Origin: Micavibrio sp.
GTDB lineage: Bacteria > Pseudomonadota > Alphaproteobacteria > Micavibrionales > Micavibrionaceae
Assembly (NCBI GenBank): GCA_021604545.1
Contig: BQJE01000005.1
Span: 62,001 to 126,000, forward strand
Reading direction: 5' to 3'
Length of the DNA: 64,000 nt
The notes beneath the pieces are model-generated. The model did no database searches. It saw only the letters and a program-made list of their open reading frames with translations, and was not told where the DNA came from. This document shows positions 30,411-39,539 of this stretch, piece after piece (the first letter of the stretch is position 1; every line of letters starts with the position of its first letter). The position numbers were made by a program, and so were the translations under genes.

Positions 30411-31313
30411 ATGAACGAATCTCACAAGAATTCTTGCAGGTATCATGGTGGTTATTTAGGGGTTATTCTCTGCTTTATAGCATTCAATATCATGGCACCT
30501 TCTCCGGCATGGGCAACCAAGATTGCCAGCCCTGTTAAAGGTGATCTGGCGCTGGAAGCAGGCTTTGTACCTCATAAGGCTCTATATGATATTAAACTGG
30601 TTTCAACCCGCAGCGGAGCGCAGATCATCAATATCAGTGGTCAGATGTTCTATGATTGGAAACCGGCCTGCGATGCGTGGATATCAAATCACCGTTTTAA
30701 TCTCTTCTATGAATATTCCGACAGCCCGCCGATGCGCATCACCAGCGATTTTTCAACCTATGAGACCTTCGATGGCAAGACCATGAATTTCACTTCGCAA
30801 AGAAAGCGTGACGGGAATCTTTTTGAAGAACTGCGCGGGCAAGCCATGCGTCATGATGATAATAAGGGAGAGGCCGTTTATACCATTCCGAAAGACCTTG
30901 AGTTTGAGCTTTCGGAAGGAGCGCTTTTTCCAATGGGTCATACATTGGCTGTCCTTTCTAACATCAAGCAGGGCAAAAAGTTTTTTAAGGCCACTATTTT
31001 TGATGGCAGTGACGAAGAGGGTCCTGTCGAGATCAATACTTTTATCGGGAAATCTCAGGATCCGATGGTTATCGAAGAGTCTGATGATCTGGAAGCCGCT
31101 TTGCTTAATACCCCCGCATGGCGGATTCGTCTGGCCTTTTTCCCCCTGAACAAGCCTTCCGAGACCTCTGATTACGAAATGGCACTGACTTTTCACGAAA
31201 ATGGGGTTATTCGTGATATGATTGTTGAATACGATGATTTTACGCTGTCTCAGAAGCTGGTGGCTCTGGAAAAACTGGATGCCCCTTGCGAAGGGGAGAC
31301 AGCTGCTGAATAG
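30411..31313 (+). CDS. EipB/DUF1849 family periplasmic protein
   Basis: A 300-residue protein with a signal peptide (hydrophobic stretch about residues 16-35, ending SPAWA) and the DUF1849 pattern: HKALYDIKLVSTRSGAQIIN, then GQMFYDWKPACDAWISNHRF. A second conserved Cys near the C-terminus (DAPCEGE) could pair with the first, as in the disulfide-held beta-spiral of Brucella EipB, which supports cell-envelope integrity. The function is by family. The gene lies just upstream of divK. Confidence 0.78.
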   Translation: MNESHKNSCRYHGGYLGVILCFIAFNIMAPSPAWATKIASPVKGDLALEAGFVPHKALYDIKLVSTRSGAQIINISGQMFYDWKPACDAWISNHRFNLFYEYSDSPPMRITSDFSTYETFDGKTMNFTSQRKRDGNLFEELRGQAMRHDDNKGEAVYTIPKDLEFELSEGALFPMGHTLAVLSNIKQGKKFFKATIFDGSDEEGPVEINTFIGKSQDPMVIEESDDLEAALLNTPAWRIRLAFFPLNKPSETSDYEMALTFHENGVIRDMIVEYDDFTLSQKLVALEKLDAPCEGETAAE

Positions 31314-31350
31314 GGTGCATTTCGTGGTTTTACGTTTGGGTTAGGGAAGA

Positions 31351-31722
31351 ATGAACAAGACTGTACTAATCGTTGAAGATAATGAACTGAATATGAAGCT
31401 TTTCCATGATCTTCTGGAGGCACACGGTATTGACACTGTTGAAACCAATGACGGAACAAAAGTTCTTGATATAGCGCGAGAGCATAAACCGGATCTGATT
31501 TTGATGGATATTCAGCTTCCTGAAGTGTCCGGTCTTGATGTCACAAAATGGCTCAAAGACGATGATGAGCTTCGCGATATTCCTGTCATTGCTGTTACGG
31601 CTTTTGCCATGAAAGGCGACGAGCAGAAAATTCGTGAAGGCGGTTGCGAAGATTATATCTCCAAACCGATATCCGTATCGCGTTTCATGGAGATCATAGA
31701 AAAATATCTGGGTTCAAATTAG
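31351..31722 (+). CDS. divK: Single-domain response regulator DivK
   Basis: A 123-residue receiver-only protein. [20 protein letters not shown] N-terminus, phospho-acceptor Asp at residue 53 ([20 protein letters not shown]), [11 protein letters not shown] and the Lys of YISKPISV. The sequence is very close to Caulobacter DivK, which shuttles between polar kinases to control asymmetric division. It is followed by pleD after 12 bp, the conserved divK-pleD operon. Confidence 0.95.
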   Translation: MNKTVLIVEDNELNMKLFHDLLEAHGIDTVETNDGTKVLDIAREHKPDLILMDIQLPEVSGLDVTKWLKDDDELRDIPVIAVTAFAMKGDEQKIREGGCEDYISKPISVSRFMEIIEKYLGSN

Positions 31723-31734
31723 GGGACGGAGTTT

Positions 31735-33162
31735 ATGTCGGCACGTGTGCTGGTCGTTGATGATATTTTACCCAATGTGAAGCTTTTGGAAGCAAAGCTG
31801 AGCAGTGAGTATTATGACGTTCTGACGGCGACGAATGGTGAAGAGGCGCTGGAAAAGGCGGAGAACGAAAGCCCGGATATAATTCTTCTCGATGTTATGA
31901 TGCCCGGTATGGATGGTTTTGAAGTGTGCCGGAGAATCAAGGCCAACCCCGATATCGCCCATATTCCGATTGTTATGGTGACGGCGCTCACTGATGCTGA
32001 AGACAAGGTGCGCGGGCTTGAATCCGGCGCTGATGATTTTTTGAGCAAGCCAATTAATGATACCGCTTTGATGGCACGGGTTCGTTCGCTGGTGCGTTTG
32101 AAAATGTCTCTGGATGAATGGCGTATTCGTGAGAATACTGCCAATCAGCTTGGTGTCGTTGGTGAAGCATCGAATGTGATGACAGAGCCTGTTGAGGGCG
32201 CGCGCGTTCTTGTGGTCGAAGATAAGGATTTTGAGAATAAGAAAGTTAAGGAAACTCTAGCACAGGATCATGATATCGTTATGAGTGCCGAGAGTGGTGC
32301 CAAAGCTATTGAGTTAGCATCTGCACATGATTTTGATCTGATGATTGTTAGTCTCAATCTTGATGAGGAAGACGGGTTGCGTTTATGTTCTCATCTAAAA
32401 TCCAATGAGAAAACGCGGGGGCTGCCGATCCTTATGATCGGAGAGATTGATGATATGTCACGTATTGCGCATGGTCTGGAGATTGGTGCGCATGATTATA
32501 TTTTACGCCCGGTTGATCGTAATGAGCTGATCGCGCGCGTCAGGACTCAAATACGGCGCAAACGTTTCCAGGAGCGCTTGCGTTCTACCTATGAGATAAG
32601 CTTGTCTATGGCTCTGACGGATCCTTTGACGGGCCTTTATAATCGCCGTTATCTTGAAGTGCATATGCAAAAACTGTTGCAAAAGAACCAGACGAGCAAA
32701 AAATCTCTGGGTGTTTTGCTGATCGATATCGATCATTTTAAGCAGGTTAATGATACACATGGCCATGCGGTTGGTGATGAAGTTCTAAAGATTTTTGCCG
32801 AAAGATTGACGGCCAATTTACGGAGCTTTGACCTTGTTGCCCGTATTGGTGGTGAGGAATTTATTGTGATCCTGCCCGATGTTAGTGAGCAAAGGGCCTA
32901 TATGGTGGCCGAGCGTTTGCGTTGTTCAATTTCCGAGGTGCCGGTGCCTTGCGGCGTTCCCGAAGGGACGTTAAATATTACCACCTCAGTTGGGGGTGCA
33001 ATTATTGATCATGGTGAACATACGACTGAAGAAGTCATGGAGCGTGCCGATAAATGTCTCTATCAGGCCAAAGAAGGTGGACGCAATTGTACTGTTTTCG
33101 AAGGGGTTGGCAAGCTGGATCCAGCGCAATATAAATCGGAAGAGCGCCAAGTGATCGAGTAA
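31735..33162 (+). CDS. pleD: Response regulator / diguanylate cyclase PleD
   Basis: A 475-residue protein with REC-REC-GGDEF architecture. The first receiver has Asp53 (IILLDVMMPGMDGFEVC). The second (about 160-280) lacks an acceptor Asp, showing MIVSLNLDEEDG, and so serves as a dimerisation adaptor as in Caulobacter PleD. The GGDEF domain (about 290-460) has the active site RIGGEEFIVILP and an RSFD inhibitory site five residues upstream. Phosphorylation should switch on c-di-GMP synthesis. GGAG lies four bases before the ATG. A strong terminator follows the stop. Confidence 0.96.
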   Translation: MSARVLVVDDILPNVKLLEAKLSSEYYDVLTATNGEEALEKAENESPDIILLDVMMPGMDGFEVCRRIKANPDIAHIPIVMVTALTDAEDKVRGLESGADDFLSKPINDTALMARVRSLVRLKMSLDEWRIRENTANQLGVVGEASNVMTEPVEGARVLVVEDKDFENKKVKETLAQDHDIVMSAESGAKAIELASAHDFDLMIVSLNLDEEDGLRLCSHLKSNEKTRGLPILMIGEIDDMSRIAHGLEIGAHDYILRPVDRNELIARVRTQIRRKRFQERLRSTYEISLSMALTDPLTGLYNRRYLEVHMQKLLQKNQTSKKSLGVLLIDIDHFKQVNDTHGHAVGDEVLKIFAERLTANLRSFDLVARIGGEEFIVILPDVSEQRAYMVAERLRCSISEVPVPCGVPEGTLNITTSVGGAIIDHGEHTTEEVMERADKCLYQAKEGGRNCTVFEGVGKLDPAQYKSEERQVIE

Positions 33163-33187
33163 AAAAGCGCCTTGCGGCGCTTTTTTT
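33161..33187. terminator. Bidirectional intrinsic terminator between pleD and rpmG
   Basis: AAAAAA, GCGCC, loop TTGC, GGCGC, TTTTTTT. The stem with flanking A- and T-runs works on both strands, ending the divK-pleD transcript and the convergent rpmG transcript. Confidence 0.85.
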
Positions 33188-33198
33188 AATTCTACGGA

Positions 33199-33405
33199 TT
33201 AGTTCTTTTTGGCGGGTGGAAGTTTCTTTTCTTCGAACAGGACATGCGCACCTTTTTTGCCCGTTTCAGGGTTTTCGGCCCAAGGGTCATATTTCTTCTT
33301 ATTAATTTTGTATTCAGCCTTGGTGCTGCGTTTGGCATAGTAGCGGTAGCCCGTACCTGCCGTACTTTCTAGTCTAACCTTTAGGGCTGAGCTCTTTTTA
33401 GCCAT
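33199..33405 (-). CDS. rpmG: Ribosomal protein bL33
   Basis: A 68-residue basic protein of the large ribosomal subunit. The N-terminal KVRLESTAGTGYRYYAKRST matches bL33, as does KKYDPWAENPETGK. It has no Cys (zinc-free form) and is about 13 residues longer than the usual 55, through an insertion around residues 44-54 and a Lys/Pro tail. Location next to pleD is conserved in alphaproteobacteria. Confidence 0.9.
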   Translation of the reverse strand: MAKKSSALKVRLESTAGTGYRYYAKRSTKAEYKINKKKYDPWAENPETGKKGAHVLFEEKKLPPAKKN

Positions 33406-33486
33406 TTTTTAGCTACTCCTGTTTCAAAGATCTTATATAACGCTGGGCTTTATGCCGGGTTTTAGGGGTTTTGTCAAGTATTGGCT

Positions 33487-36087
33487 CTAGCCAGCCTTTT
33501 TTTTGGTTGAGGCCTTCTTTTTCGTGGTTTTCTTCTTCTTTGCCGCCTTCTTTTTAGCAGGCGCTTTTTTCTTGGTTTCCTTGGTGCCGCTCTCGGCTTT
33601 TGCTGCCTTCGCGGCTTCACGCACGGCTCTACGTTCAGCACCATCGGCGATCAGGACCACGGCGCGGTTGATGCCAACATCCATCACATCATCGCCATCA
33701 GATTTGCGGATTGAGGTATAGGCGCCGTCATGCAGTAGAAATGGCCCAAAACGACCAATGCCCGCCTGGATCATTTTTTTTGTTTCCGGATGCTCGCCGA
33801 TATCACGTGGTAGGGATAATAATTTGAGAGCGGATTCCAATGTAACTTCGGCAAGGGGAACACCCTTTGGAACACCTTGGCGTTTGGGCTTGGGGGCAGT
33901 CGGTTTTTTGGGTTTCTTCGGTGCTTTCTTGCCATCAGCCTTGGCCTGTTTCTTGGCTTCTTCCCATTCTTTGATCTCGGCATCATAGGCAGCCATATCC
34001 GGCTCGGATTCAGGCGGCAGGTCAATTTGCACATAGGGACCGTAAGGGCCACGGCGCATGGTGACAGAGCGGCCTGTCTCAGGGTCCTTGCCAAGAATTT
34101 TCGGTTCATTGGCCAGCGCAGCGCTTTCTTCATCTTCATCACTCGGAAGGGCTAACGGCTTGGTAAATTTACAATCCGGGTAATTAGAACAGCCGATAAA
34201 GGCACCAAATTTGCCAAGCTTTAATCCTAAACGACCTTCACGCTTGGCTTCTACACAGGCGGCGCATTTGCGTGGGTCTTTTCCATCTTCTTGCTCGACG
34301 AAGAAATGCGGCGCGAGTTCTTCGTCAAGGTAGTCAATGACCTGAGTGATGGTGAGGTCTTTGGTGCCATCAACGGCGGCTTTAAAATCGACCCAGAATA
34401 AACGCAAGGCTTCCTTCCACATGACATGGCCGGTGGCGATGGCATCAAGTTCTTCTTCAAGGTTGGCCGTGAAATCATAATCCACATATTTGGTAAAAAA
34501 TTTACTGAGGAAGGTGGTGACGATGCGGCCACGATCTTCGGGAATAAAACGGCGCTTGTCCAGGATCACGTAATTGCGATCACGCAGGACTTGTAGAATA
34601 GATGCATAAGTTGATGGGCGACCGATACCAAGCTCTTCCATGCGCTTGACGAGCGTGGCCTCAGAGTAGCGCGGTGGTGGCTGAGTGAAATGCTGGTTCG
34701 GGGTAATTTCTGTGAGCTTTGTGGTATCGCCTTCGTTCATCGGCGGCAGGCGGCGATCTTTTTCATCCTCGCTGCCATCATCGTTGTCATCTGTGTCTTC
34801 GTGATAGAGCGTCAGAAAACCGTCAAAAGCGACAACAGAACCATTGGCGCGCAAGATGGCATCATCGGTGCCATCGGAAATATCAACTTTCATTTGGTCG
34901 AGCAGGGCGTTTTCCATCTGGCAGGCGATCGTGCGCTTCCAGATAAGATCGTAAAGCCGCCACTGGTCGTTATCGATTTTTCCTTTGAGTTGCGCCGGGG
35001 TCCGGACCATATGTGTCGGGCGGATGGCTTCGTGCGCTTCCTGTGCATTTTTGGCTTTGGATTTATAGCGCCGCGCTTCATCGGGCAGATATTTATCGCC
35101 GTAATCATTGCCAATCACTTCGCGGGCTTCTTTGAGGGCATCATCGGAAAGCGTCGTGCCGTCTGTTCTCATATAAGTAATGAGGGCAACATTCTCGCCA
35201 CCAATGGCAATTCCTTCATAAAGTTTTTGGGCGGTGCGCATGGTATTTTGTGCGCTCATTCCGAGTTTGCGTGATGCCTCCATTTGCAGGCTGGAGGTAA
35301 TAAACGGTGGAGCGGGGCTACGCTTGACCTGTTTCTTTTCGATTTTTTGAATGGAAAGATTTTTTTGTTCGATACGCTCGACGGCTTTTTTGGCATCGTC
35401 TTCACTGCCGATATCGAATTTATCGAGCTTGTTACCGGCCAGATGAGTAAGGCGCGCGTTAAACGGTTTCCCATCTGCTGTGTGCATACGTGTGGTGATG
35501 CTCCAATATTCCTGTGGGTTGAATTTTTCGATCTCCGCTTCGCGTTCGCAAATAAGGCGCAGGGCAACTGATTGCACGCGGCCGGCAGAGCGCGAACCGG
35601 GGAGTTTGCGCCAGAGAACGGGTGAGATATTAAAGCCCACCAGATAATCAAGTGCGCGGCGGGCAAGATAAGACTCAACCAGATGTACGTCCAGCTCACG
35701 GGCGTGATCGAACGCTTCTGTTACTGCTTTCTTGGTGATCTCACTAAAGGAGACGCGGTGGATGTCTTTGCCCTCGAGCAGCTTATCTTCGCTCAGCATT
35801 TCCTGAATATGCCAGGAAATCGCTTCACCTTCTCTGTCGGGGTCAGTCGCCAGCCACAGGGTTTTGGCTTTCTTGACGGCTTTTTTAATCTCTTTGATGT
35901 GTTTGTCGGAACGTTCGCCCTGTTGCCACTTCATGGCAAAGTCCTCATCAGGCAAGACCGAGCCATCCTTGTTCACGAGGTCGCGGATATGGCCATACGA
36001 AGCGAGAACTTCGTAGTCAGAACCAAGATATTTGCCGATCGTTTTGATCTTGGCCGGTGATTCCACAATGACAACGTTGTCGGTCAA
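33487..36087 (-). CDS. topA: DNA topoisomerase I
   Basis: Relaxes negative supercoils by a 5'-phosphotyrosine intermediate. The 866-residue product has a Toprim domain (NVVIVESPAKIKTIGKYLG, then DPDREGEAISWHI), the catalytic Tyr305 in ALITYMRTDG, PGSRSAGRVQSVALRLI, one zinc ribbon (CAACVEA...CSNYPDC, about 588-625), topoisomerase C-terminal repeats, and a Lys/Ala/Thr-rich tail of about 35 residues typical of alphaproteobacterial TopA. The stop of dprA lies next to its start, so the two are coupled. Confidence 0.96.
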   Translation of the reverse strand: MTDNVVIVESPAKIKTIGKYLGSDYEVLASYGHIRDLVNKDGSVLPDEDFAMKWQQGERSDKHIKEIKKAVKKAKTLWLATDPDREGEAISWHIQEMLSEDKLLEGKDIHRVSFSEITKKAVTEAFDHARELDVHLVESYLARRALDYLVGFNISPVLWRKLPGSRSAGRVQSVALRLICEREAEIEKFNPQEYWSITTRMHTADGKPFNARLTHLAGNKLDKFDIGSEDDAKKAVERIEQKNLSIQKIEKKQVKRSPAPPFITSSLQMEASRKLGMSAQNTMRTAQKLYEGIAIGGENVALITYMRTDGTTLSDDALKEAREVIGNDYGDKYLPDEARRYKSKAKNAQEAHEAIRPTHMVRTPAQLKGKIDNDQWRLYDLIWKRTIACQMENALLDQMKVDISDGTDDAILRANGSVVAFDGFLTLYHEDTDDNDDGSEDEKDRRLPPMNEGDTTKLTEITPNQHFTQPPPRYSEATLVKRMEELGIGRPSTYASILQVLRDRNYVILDKRRFIPEDRGRIVTTFLSKFFTKYVDYDFTANLEEELDAIATGHVMWKEALRLFWVDFKAAVDGTKDLTITQVIDYLDEELAPHFFVEQEDGKDPRKCAACVEAKREGRLGLKLGKFGAFIGCSNYPDCKFTKPLALPSDEDEESAALANEPKILGKDPETGRSVTMRRGPYGPYVQIDLPPESEPDMAAYDAEIKEWEEAKKQAKADGKKAPKKPKKPTAPKPKRQGVPKGVPLAEVTLESALKLLSLPRDIGEHPETKKMIQAGIGRFGPFLLHDGAYTSIRKSDGDDVMDVGINRAVVLIADGAERRAVREAAKAAKAESGTKETKKKAPAKKKAAKKKKTTKKKASTKKKAG

Positions 36088-37242
36088 TTAACTGTCTTCC
36101 CTTAGGCTTATTCGGTTTCCTGCGTGGCGCTGAATGCGGCCTGCGAGCTCAAGATCAAGCAGGATTGTCTGCACCACAGGAATAGTCAATTGACAGGTTC
36201 GGATCAATTCGTCAACTGCTAGTGGCACAAAAGATAAATGAGAGATGATTTTTTCTTGCGCATTTTCGGGGGGCTGGACCGGCTCAAAGGCTTCGGGAAT
36301 AAAGGCTTCCTTGTCAAATTCGGGCTCGCGTAAGGTGGTGCCGGAAAAATTACTCATGACTTCCAGAACGTCTTTCGCATAACGCACCAAAGTGGCACCA
36401 TCGCGGATAAGATGATTCGGCCCCTGTGCACGCGGATCGAGCGGATGGCCCGGCACAGCATAAACGTCGCGGCCCTGTTCACCAGCCAGGCGCGCCGTAA
36501 TAAGAGAGCCCGAGCGCATGGTGGCCTCGACGACAATCGTGCCTTTGGACAGGCCCGAGACAATACGGTTGCGGCGTGGAAAGCTTTGGGCAAAGGGTTT
36601 CTGGCCCAGCGGGCTTTCGGCGATGATCAGGCCTTCGTCTTTGATTTGTTCGTACAGCCCGGCGTTTTCTTCCGGGTATATGACATCAATGCCGCCGGCG
36701 ACCACGGCAATCGTGCCGGTTGATAGGGCACCTTTATGGGCGCTGGTGTCAATGCCGCGTGCGAGGCCGGAAACGACCATTTGCCCGGCGGCGCCCAGTT
36801 CACGCGCCAGTTTTTCGGCGAATTTTTTACCGTTCAATGAGGCATTGCGCGCCCCGACCATAGCGATGCAGGAACGCTGCATGATATCGGTATTACCGAT
36901 GACACTTATTATAGGGGGTGCATCGGGAATGGCGGCCAGGGCAAGGGGGTAATCCTCGCAAGCAGCCGTAATGATGCGGCCCTTGAGTTTGGACAGCGCT
37001 TTGTATTCTTTTTCGATGGCTTTTTCCGGCGCGGGGGTGAGCGGCTTTTTGCGGCCGCCGCGTTTGGAAAGCTCGGGCAGAATTTCGAGCGCCTTGGTCG
37101 CGGAGCCATACGCTTCGACCAGACGGTAAAACGTCACTGGGCCGACATTGTCAGTGCGTGACAGACGCAGCCAGGCCATCTTCTCTGCTTCCGAGAGTTT
37201 TGACTGCGCGCTTGCCTTGCTGTCCATGAATCCGAGTTGCAT
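36088..37242 (-). CDS. dprA: DNA-processing protein DprA
   Basis: Binds incoming single-stranded DNA and loads RecA during transformation. The 384-residue product has the extended Rossmann DprA domain: SCIAMVGARNASLNGKKFAE, VVSGLARGIDTSAHKGAL, GLIIAESPLGQKPFAQSFPR, and the GSLITARLAGEQGRDVYAVP signature. A C-terminal winged-helix (about 310-375) follows. A MDSKASAQSK start five codons in is also possible. The stop-start boundary with plsY is one base. Confidence 0.95.
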   Translation of the reverse strand: MQLGFMDSKASAQSKLSEAEKMAWLRLSRTDNVGPVTFYRLVEAYGSATKALEILPELSKRGGRKKPLTPAPEKAIEKEYKALSKLKGRIITAACEDYPLALAAIPDAPPIISVIGNTDIMQRSCIAMVGARNASLNGKKFAEKLARELGAAGQMVVSGLARGIDTSAHKGALSTGTIAVVAGGIDVIYPEENAGLYEQIKDEGLIIAESPLGQKPFAQSFPRRNRIVSGLSKGTIVVEATMRSGSLITARLAGEQGRDVYAVPGHPLDPRAQGPNHLIRDGATLVRYAKDVLEVMSNFSGTTLREPEFDKEAFIPEAFEPVQPPENAQEKIISHLSFVPLAVDELIRTCQLTIPVVQTILLDLELAGRIQRHAGNRISLREDS

Positions 37243-37928
37243 TATTTCTCTTTCTTAAAACTAATCTTTGATTCCTCGCCTTTTATAAGACGATTAATAT
37301 TTTCTCTGTGTTGCCGCCATATAAGTGCCGCGATAAAAAAAGAGATAGATGCTGGTAAAGGGCCATAAACAAAAAACGTCACAATTGGCGCAATCAGAAC
37401 GGCGACCAATGCCGAGAGCGAAGAAGTTTTTGAAATCAGCGCGGTTACGATCCAAGCGCCAATAGCGGCTAACCCGGCAATAGGTGTTGCCGCCAGAAAA
37501 ACACCAATGGCAGTTGCAACTCCTTTTCCGCCTTTAAATTTTAGCCAGACCGGAAAACAATGGCCAACTATGGCTCCAAACCCTGCTATTAAGCCAAAAA
37601 TATGCATGTACTCATATGTTGTTCCACCGGTATTTTCTAATTGAATTGCATGTCCATCTATGATTTTGAAAGAAGGTTCAGAAATAGTTTCTATCATCGT
37701 GCTGTAGGCTGCAACAAAAGCAATGAAAGCACCTTTGCCCATATCCAATAATAAAGTCAAAACAGCCAGTTTTTTATTTCCTGTTCTCAGAACATTTGTA
37801 GCGCCAATGTTGCCAGAGCCTATGTTCCGAATATCACCAAGGCCTGAAATTTTTGCAAGGATTAGTCCAAAAGGAATAGATCCTATGATGTATCCAGCGA
37901 TAAATAGGATTGTTGCTATATACATCAT
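37242..37928 (-). CDS. plsY: Acyl-phosphate glycerol-3-phosphate acyltransferase PlsY
   Basis: Acylates glycerol-3-phosphate from acyl-phosphate, the first step of phospholipid synthesis, in the inner membrane. The 228-residue product has the motifs GYIIGSIPFGLILAK, GSGNIGATNVLRTG and FKGGKGVATAIGVFL. It carries an extra loop of about 25-30 residues (about 78-105) compared with the usual 200-residue enzyme. The gene is clearly AT-richer than dprA and pyrB around it (about 35-40% GC by hand count of one line), hinting at separate ancestry. Its stop overlaps the dprA start by one base. Confidence 0.94.
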   Translation of the reverse strand: MMYIATILFIAGYIIGSIPFGLILAKISGLGDIRNIGSGNIGATNVLRTGNKKLAVLTLLLDMGKGAFIAFVAAYSTMIETISEPSFKIIDGHAIQLENTGGTTYEYMHIFGLIAGFGAIVGHCFPVWLKFKGGKGVATAIGVFLAATPIAGLAAIGAWIVTALISKTSSLSALVAVLIAPIVTFFVYGPLPASISFFIAALIWRQHRENINRLIKGEESKISFKKEK

Positions 37929-37934
37929 GATTGA

Positions 37935-38843
37935 TTACCCACCAATCAACATATCGAGCACGGCCATCCGTGTCGGGATGCCGTTGGCCACCTGCCTGGC
38001 AATGAGGCTGCGCTCCGGGTCTTCGGCGAGCTCGTCCGAGATTTCAACGCCTCTATTCATCGGGCCGGGATGCATGACAAAGGCTTTCGGTCCGGCGAGA
38101 TTTAACTGCTCCAGCGTCAAGCCAAATTCATTGTGATAGGCAGCGTCATCGGGGATTTGTCCGGCCTCCATGCGTTCCTTTTGAATGCGTAGGAGCATCA
38201 CCGCATCAGCGCCGGGTAGACCCTCTTCGAGTGAAGTAAAAGTCTCTAGCCCTTCGACCGCGAATTTTTCCGGCATCAAAAATTCTGGTGCGACGATGCG
38301 TACATTTGCGCCCATCTTCTTGAGCAGGATCGCATTGGAATTGGCAACGCGGCTATGGGCGACATCACCGCAGATCGCTACGGTTAAATCTTCAAGTTTG
38401 CCGATTTCGCGTTCCATCGTCAGCGCATCGAGCAAAGCCTGCGTTGGGTGTTCGCGCCAGCTATCGCCGCCATTAATCACCGGGCAATCAACACGGGTGG
38501 CAACAAAATTCGGCGCACCGAATTCGACATGGCGGATAATGATGGCATCGGGGCGCATTTGATTGAGTGTCAGGATGGTATCAAGGAAACTTTCGTCTTT
38601 GCGCATGGCGCTGTTTTCGACCTGCCAGTTTACGACATTGGCACCGAGGCGCTTGGCGGCGATATCGAAGGAAATCAGCGTGCGTGTCGAGGGTTCAAAA
38701 AACAGAGTGATGATAATTTTGTCATCAAGCGTTTTATGATCCCATTTGCCGCCTTCAAGCGCTTTGGCGTAATAGGCTGCGCGATCCAGAATATTCCGGA
38801 TGTCATCAGCGCTTAAATCTTCTATTCCCAATAAATGTTGCAT
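37935..38843 (-). CDS. pyrB: Aspartate carbamoyltransferase catalytic chain
   Basis: Joins carbamoyl phosphate and aspartate in pyrimidine synthesis. The 302-residue product has the carbamoyl-phosphate motif LFFEPSTRTLISFDIAAKRL, NGGDSWREHPTQALLDALT and VMHPGPMNRGVEI. In related genomes a pyrC homologue commonly follows pyrB before plsY; here plsY follows directly after six bases, so the dihydroorotase must be elsewhere. Confidence 0.96.
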   Translation of the reverse strand: MQHLLGIEDLSADDIRNILDRAAYYAKALEGGKWDHKTLDDKIIITLFFEPSTRTLISFDIAAKRLGANVVNWQVENSAMRKDESFLDTILTLNQMRPDAIIIRHVEFGAPNFVATRVDCPVINGGDSWREHPTQALLDALTMEREIGKLEDLTVAICGDVAHSRVANSNAILLKKMGANVRIVAPEFLMPEKFAVEGLETFTSLEEGLPGADAVMLLRIQKERMEAGQIPDDAAYHNEFGLTLEQLNLAGPKAFVMHPGPMNRGVEISDELAEDPERSLIARQVANGIPTRMAVLDMLIGG

Positions 38844-38975
38844 AATTGTCCCTGACTTTTCTTATGAAGCCGATGAAGCAATAAAATTGAGACTCTGTCC
38901 AGAGGAATTTTTTTTTGCTATACTGGCCTTTCCTGCGTGTTACCGGTCCCGGACACAACATCAGAGGCTATCATT

Positions 38976-39359
38976 ATGGAATTTTTAACCAATTTGCTTC
39001 ATAAAATAAGGGGGCGCTCCGATGCAGATTTTCTGCTGTTGGACAGGCCGCTAGAGCCGCAAAAGGGCAAAATAAGGAAAGAGCCCCTTTTGGCCAAGAG
39101 TGACGGGCAATTGGTGATGGTGGTGGACCATATGTTTGATGATATTCCCGGATGGGTTGAATGGAACCCGGATACGCAAATGGTAAGCATCACACAGATG
39201 GGCGGCCGCGTAGATGAAGTAAGAACGGCGATTAGTCGCCAATATGTCGAGACCCTGCTGACGGCACGAAAATTGCTTCTTGTAAGTAATGTAAGCAACG
39301 TTAGCAATAAAGAAGACGGGAAGATTATGCACTTTGTGCCCTTCCTCGTTAAAGAATAA
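38976..39359 (+). CDS. Conserved-looking hypothetical cytoplasmic protein
   Basis: A 127-residue protein from the ATG at 38976; the open frame extends 13 codons further upstream. It is soluble, with DGQLVMVVDHMFDDIPGWVE then WNPDTQMVSITQMGGRVDEV, and a C-terminal basic segment including a VSNVSNVSN run. I recognise no family. It is followed 42 bp later by a second small gene (39402), possibly co-transcribed. Confidence 0.5.
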   Translation: MEFLTNLLHKIRGRSDADFLLLDRPLEPQKGKIRKEPLLAKSDGQLVMVVDHMFDDIPGWVEWNPDTQMVSITQMGGRVDEVRTAISRQYVETLLTARKLLLVSNVSNVSNKEDGKIMHFVPFLVKE

Positions 39360-39401
39360 GGTCTTCGACATTTAATAAGGGTGTGTGATTAGGAGATTAC
39401 G

Positions 39402-39539
39402 ATGGATATCTGTAATGCTGATGTGGCAAATCTTGCCCCGTGGCAGATCGTTATGGCAAAGCGTGCGCTTGGTATACTGGAAGCGCATGATGGAATCATT
39501 CCTGAAGAGGGAATGACTTTCCCTGATGTTTTTAATTAA
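39402..39539 (+). CDS. Small protein of 45 residues
   Basis: ATG with AGGAG six bases upstream opens a frame of 45 codons: a compact amphipathic helix (APWQIVMAKRALGILEAHDG) then a polar tail ending FPDVFN. The codon use looks like the surrounding genes. Its 3' end overlaps that of the convergent CoA transferase gene by a few bases. No family recognised. Confidence 0.45.
   Translation: MDICNADVANLAPWQIVMAKRALGILEAHDGIIPEEGMTFPDVFN

Noticed and set aside
34690..35274. 194-codon plus-strand frame inside topA
   Set aside because: Hydrophobic-looking but wholly antisense to conserved TopA sequence including the catalytic region.
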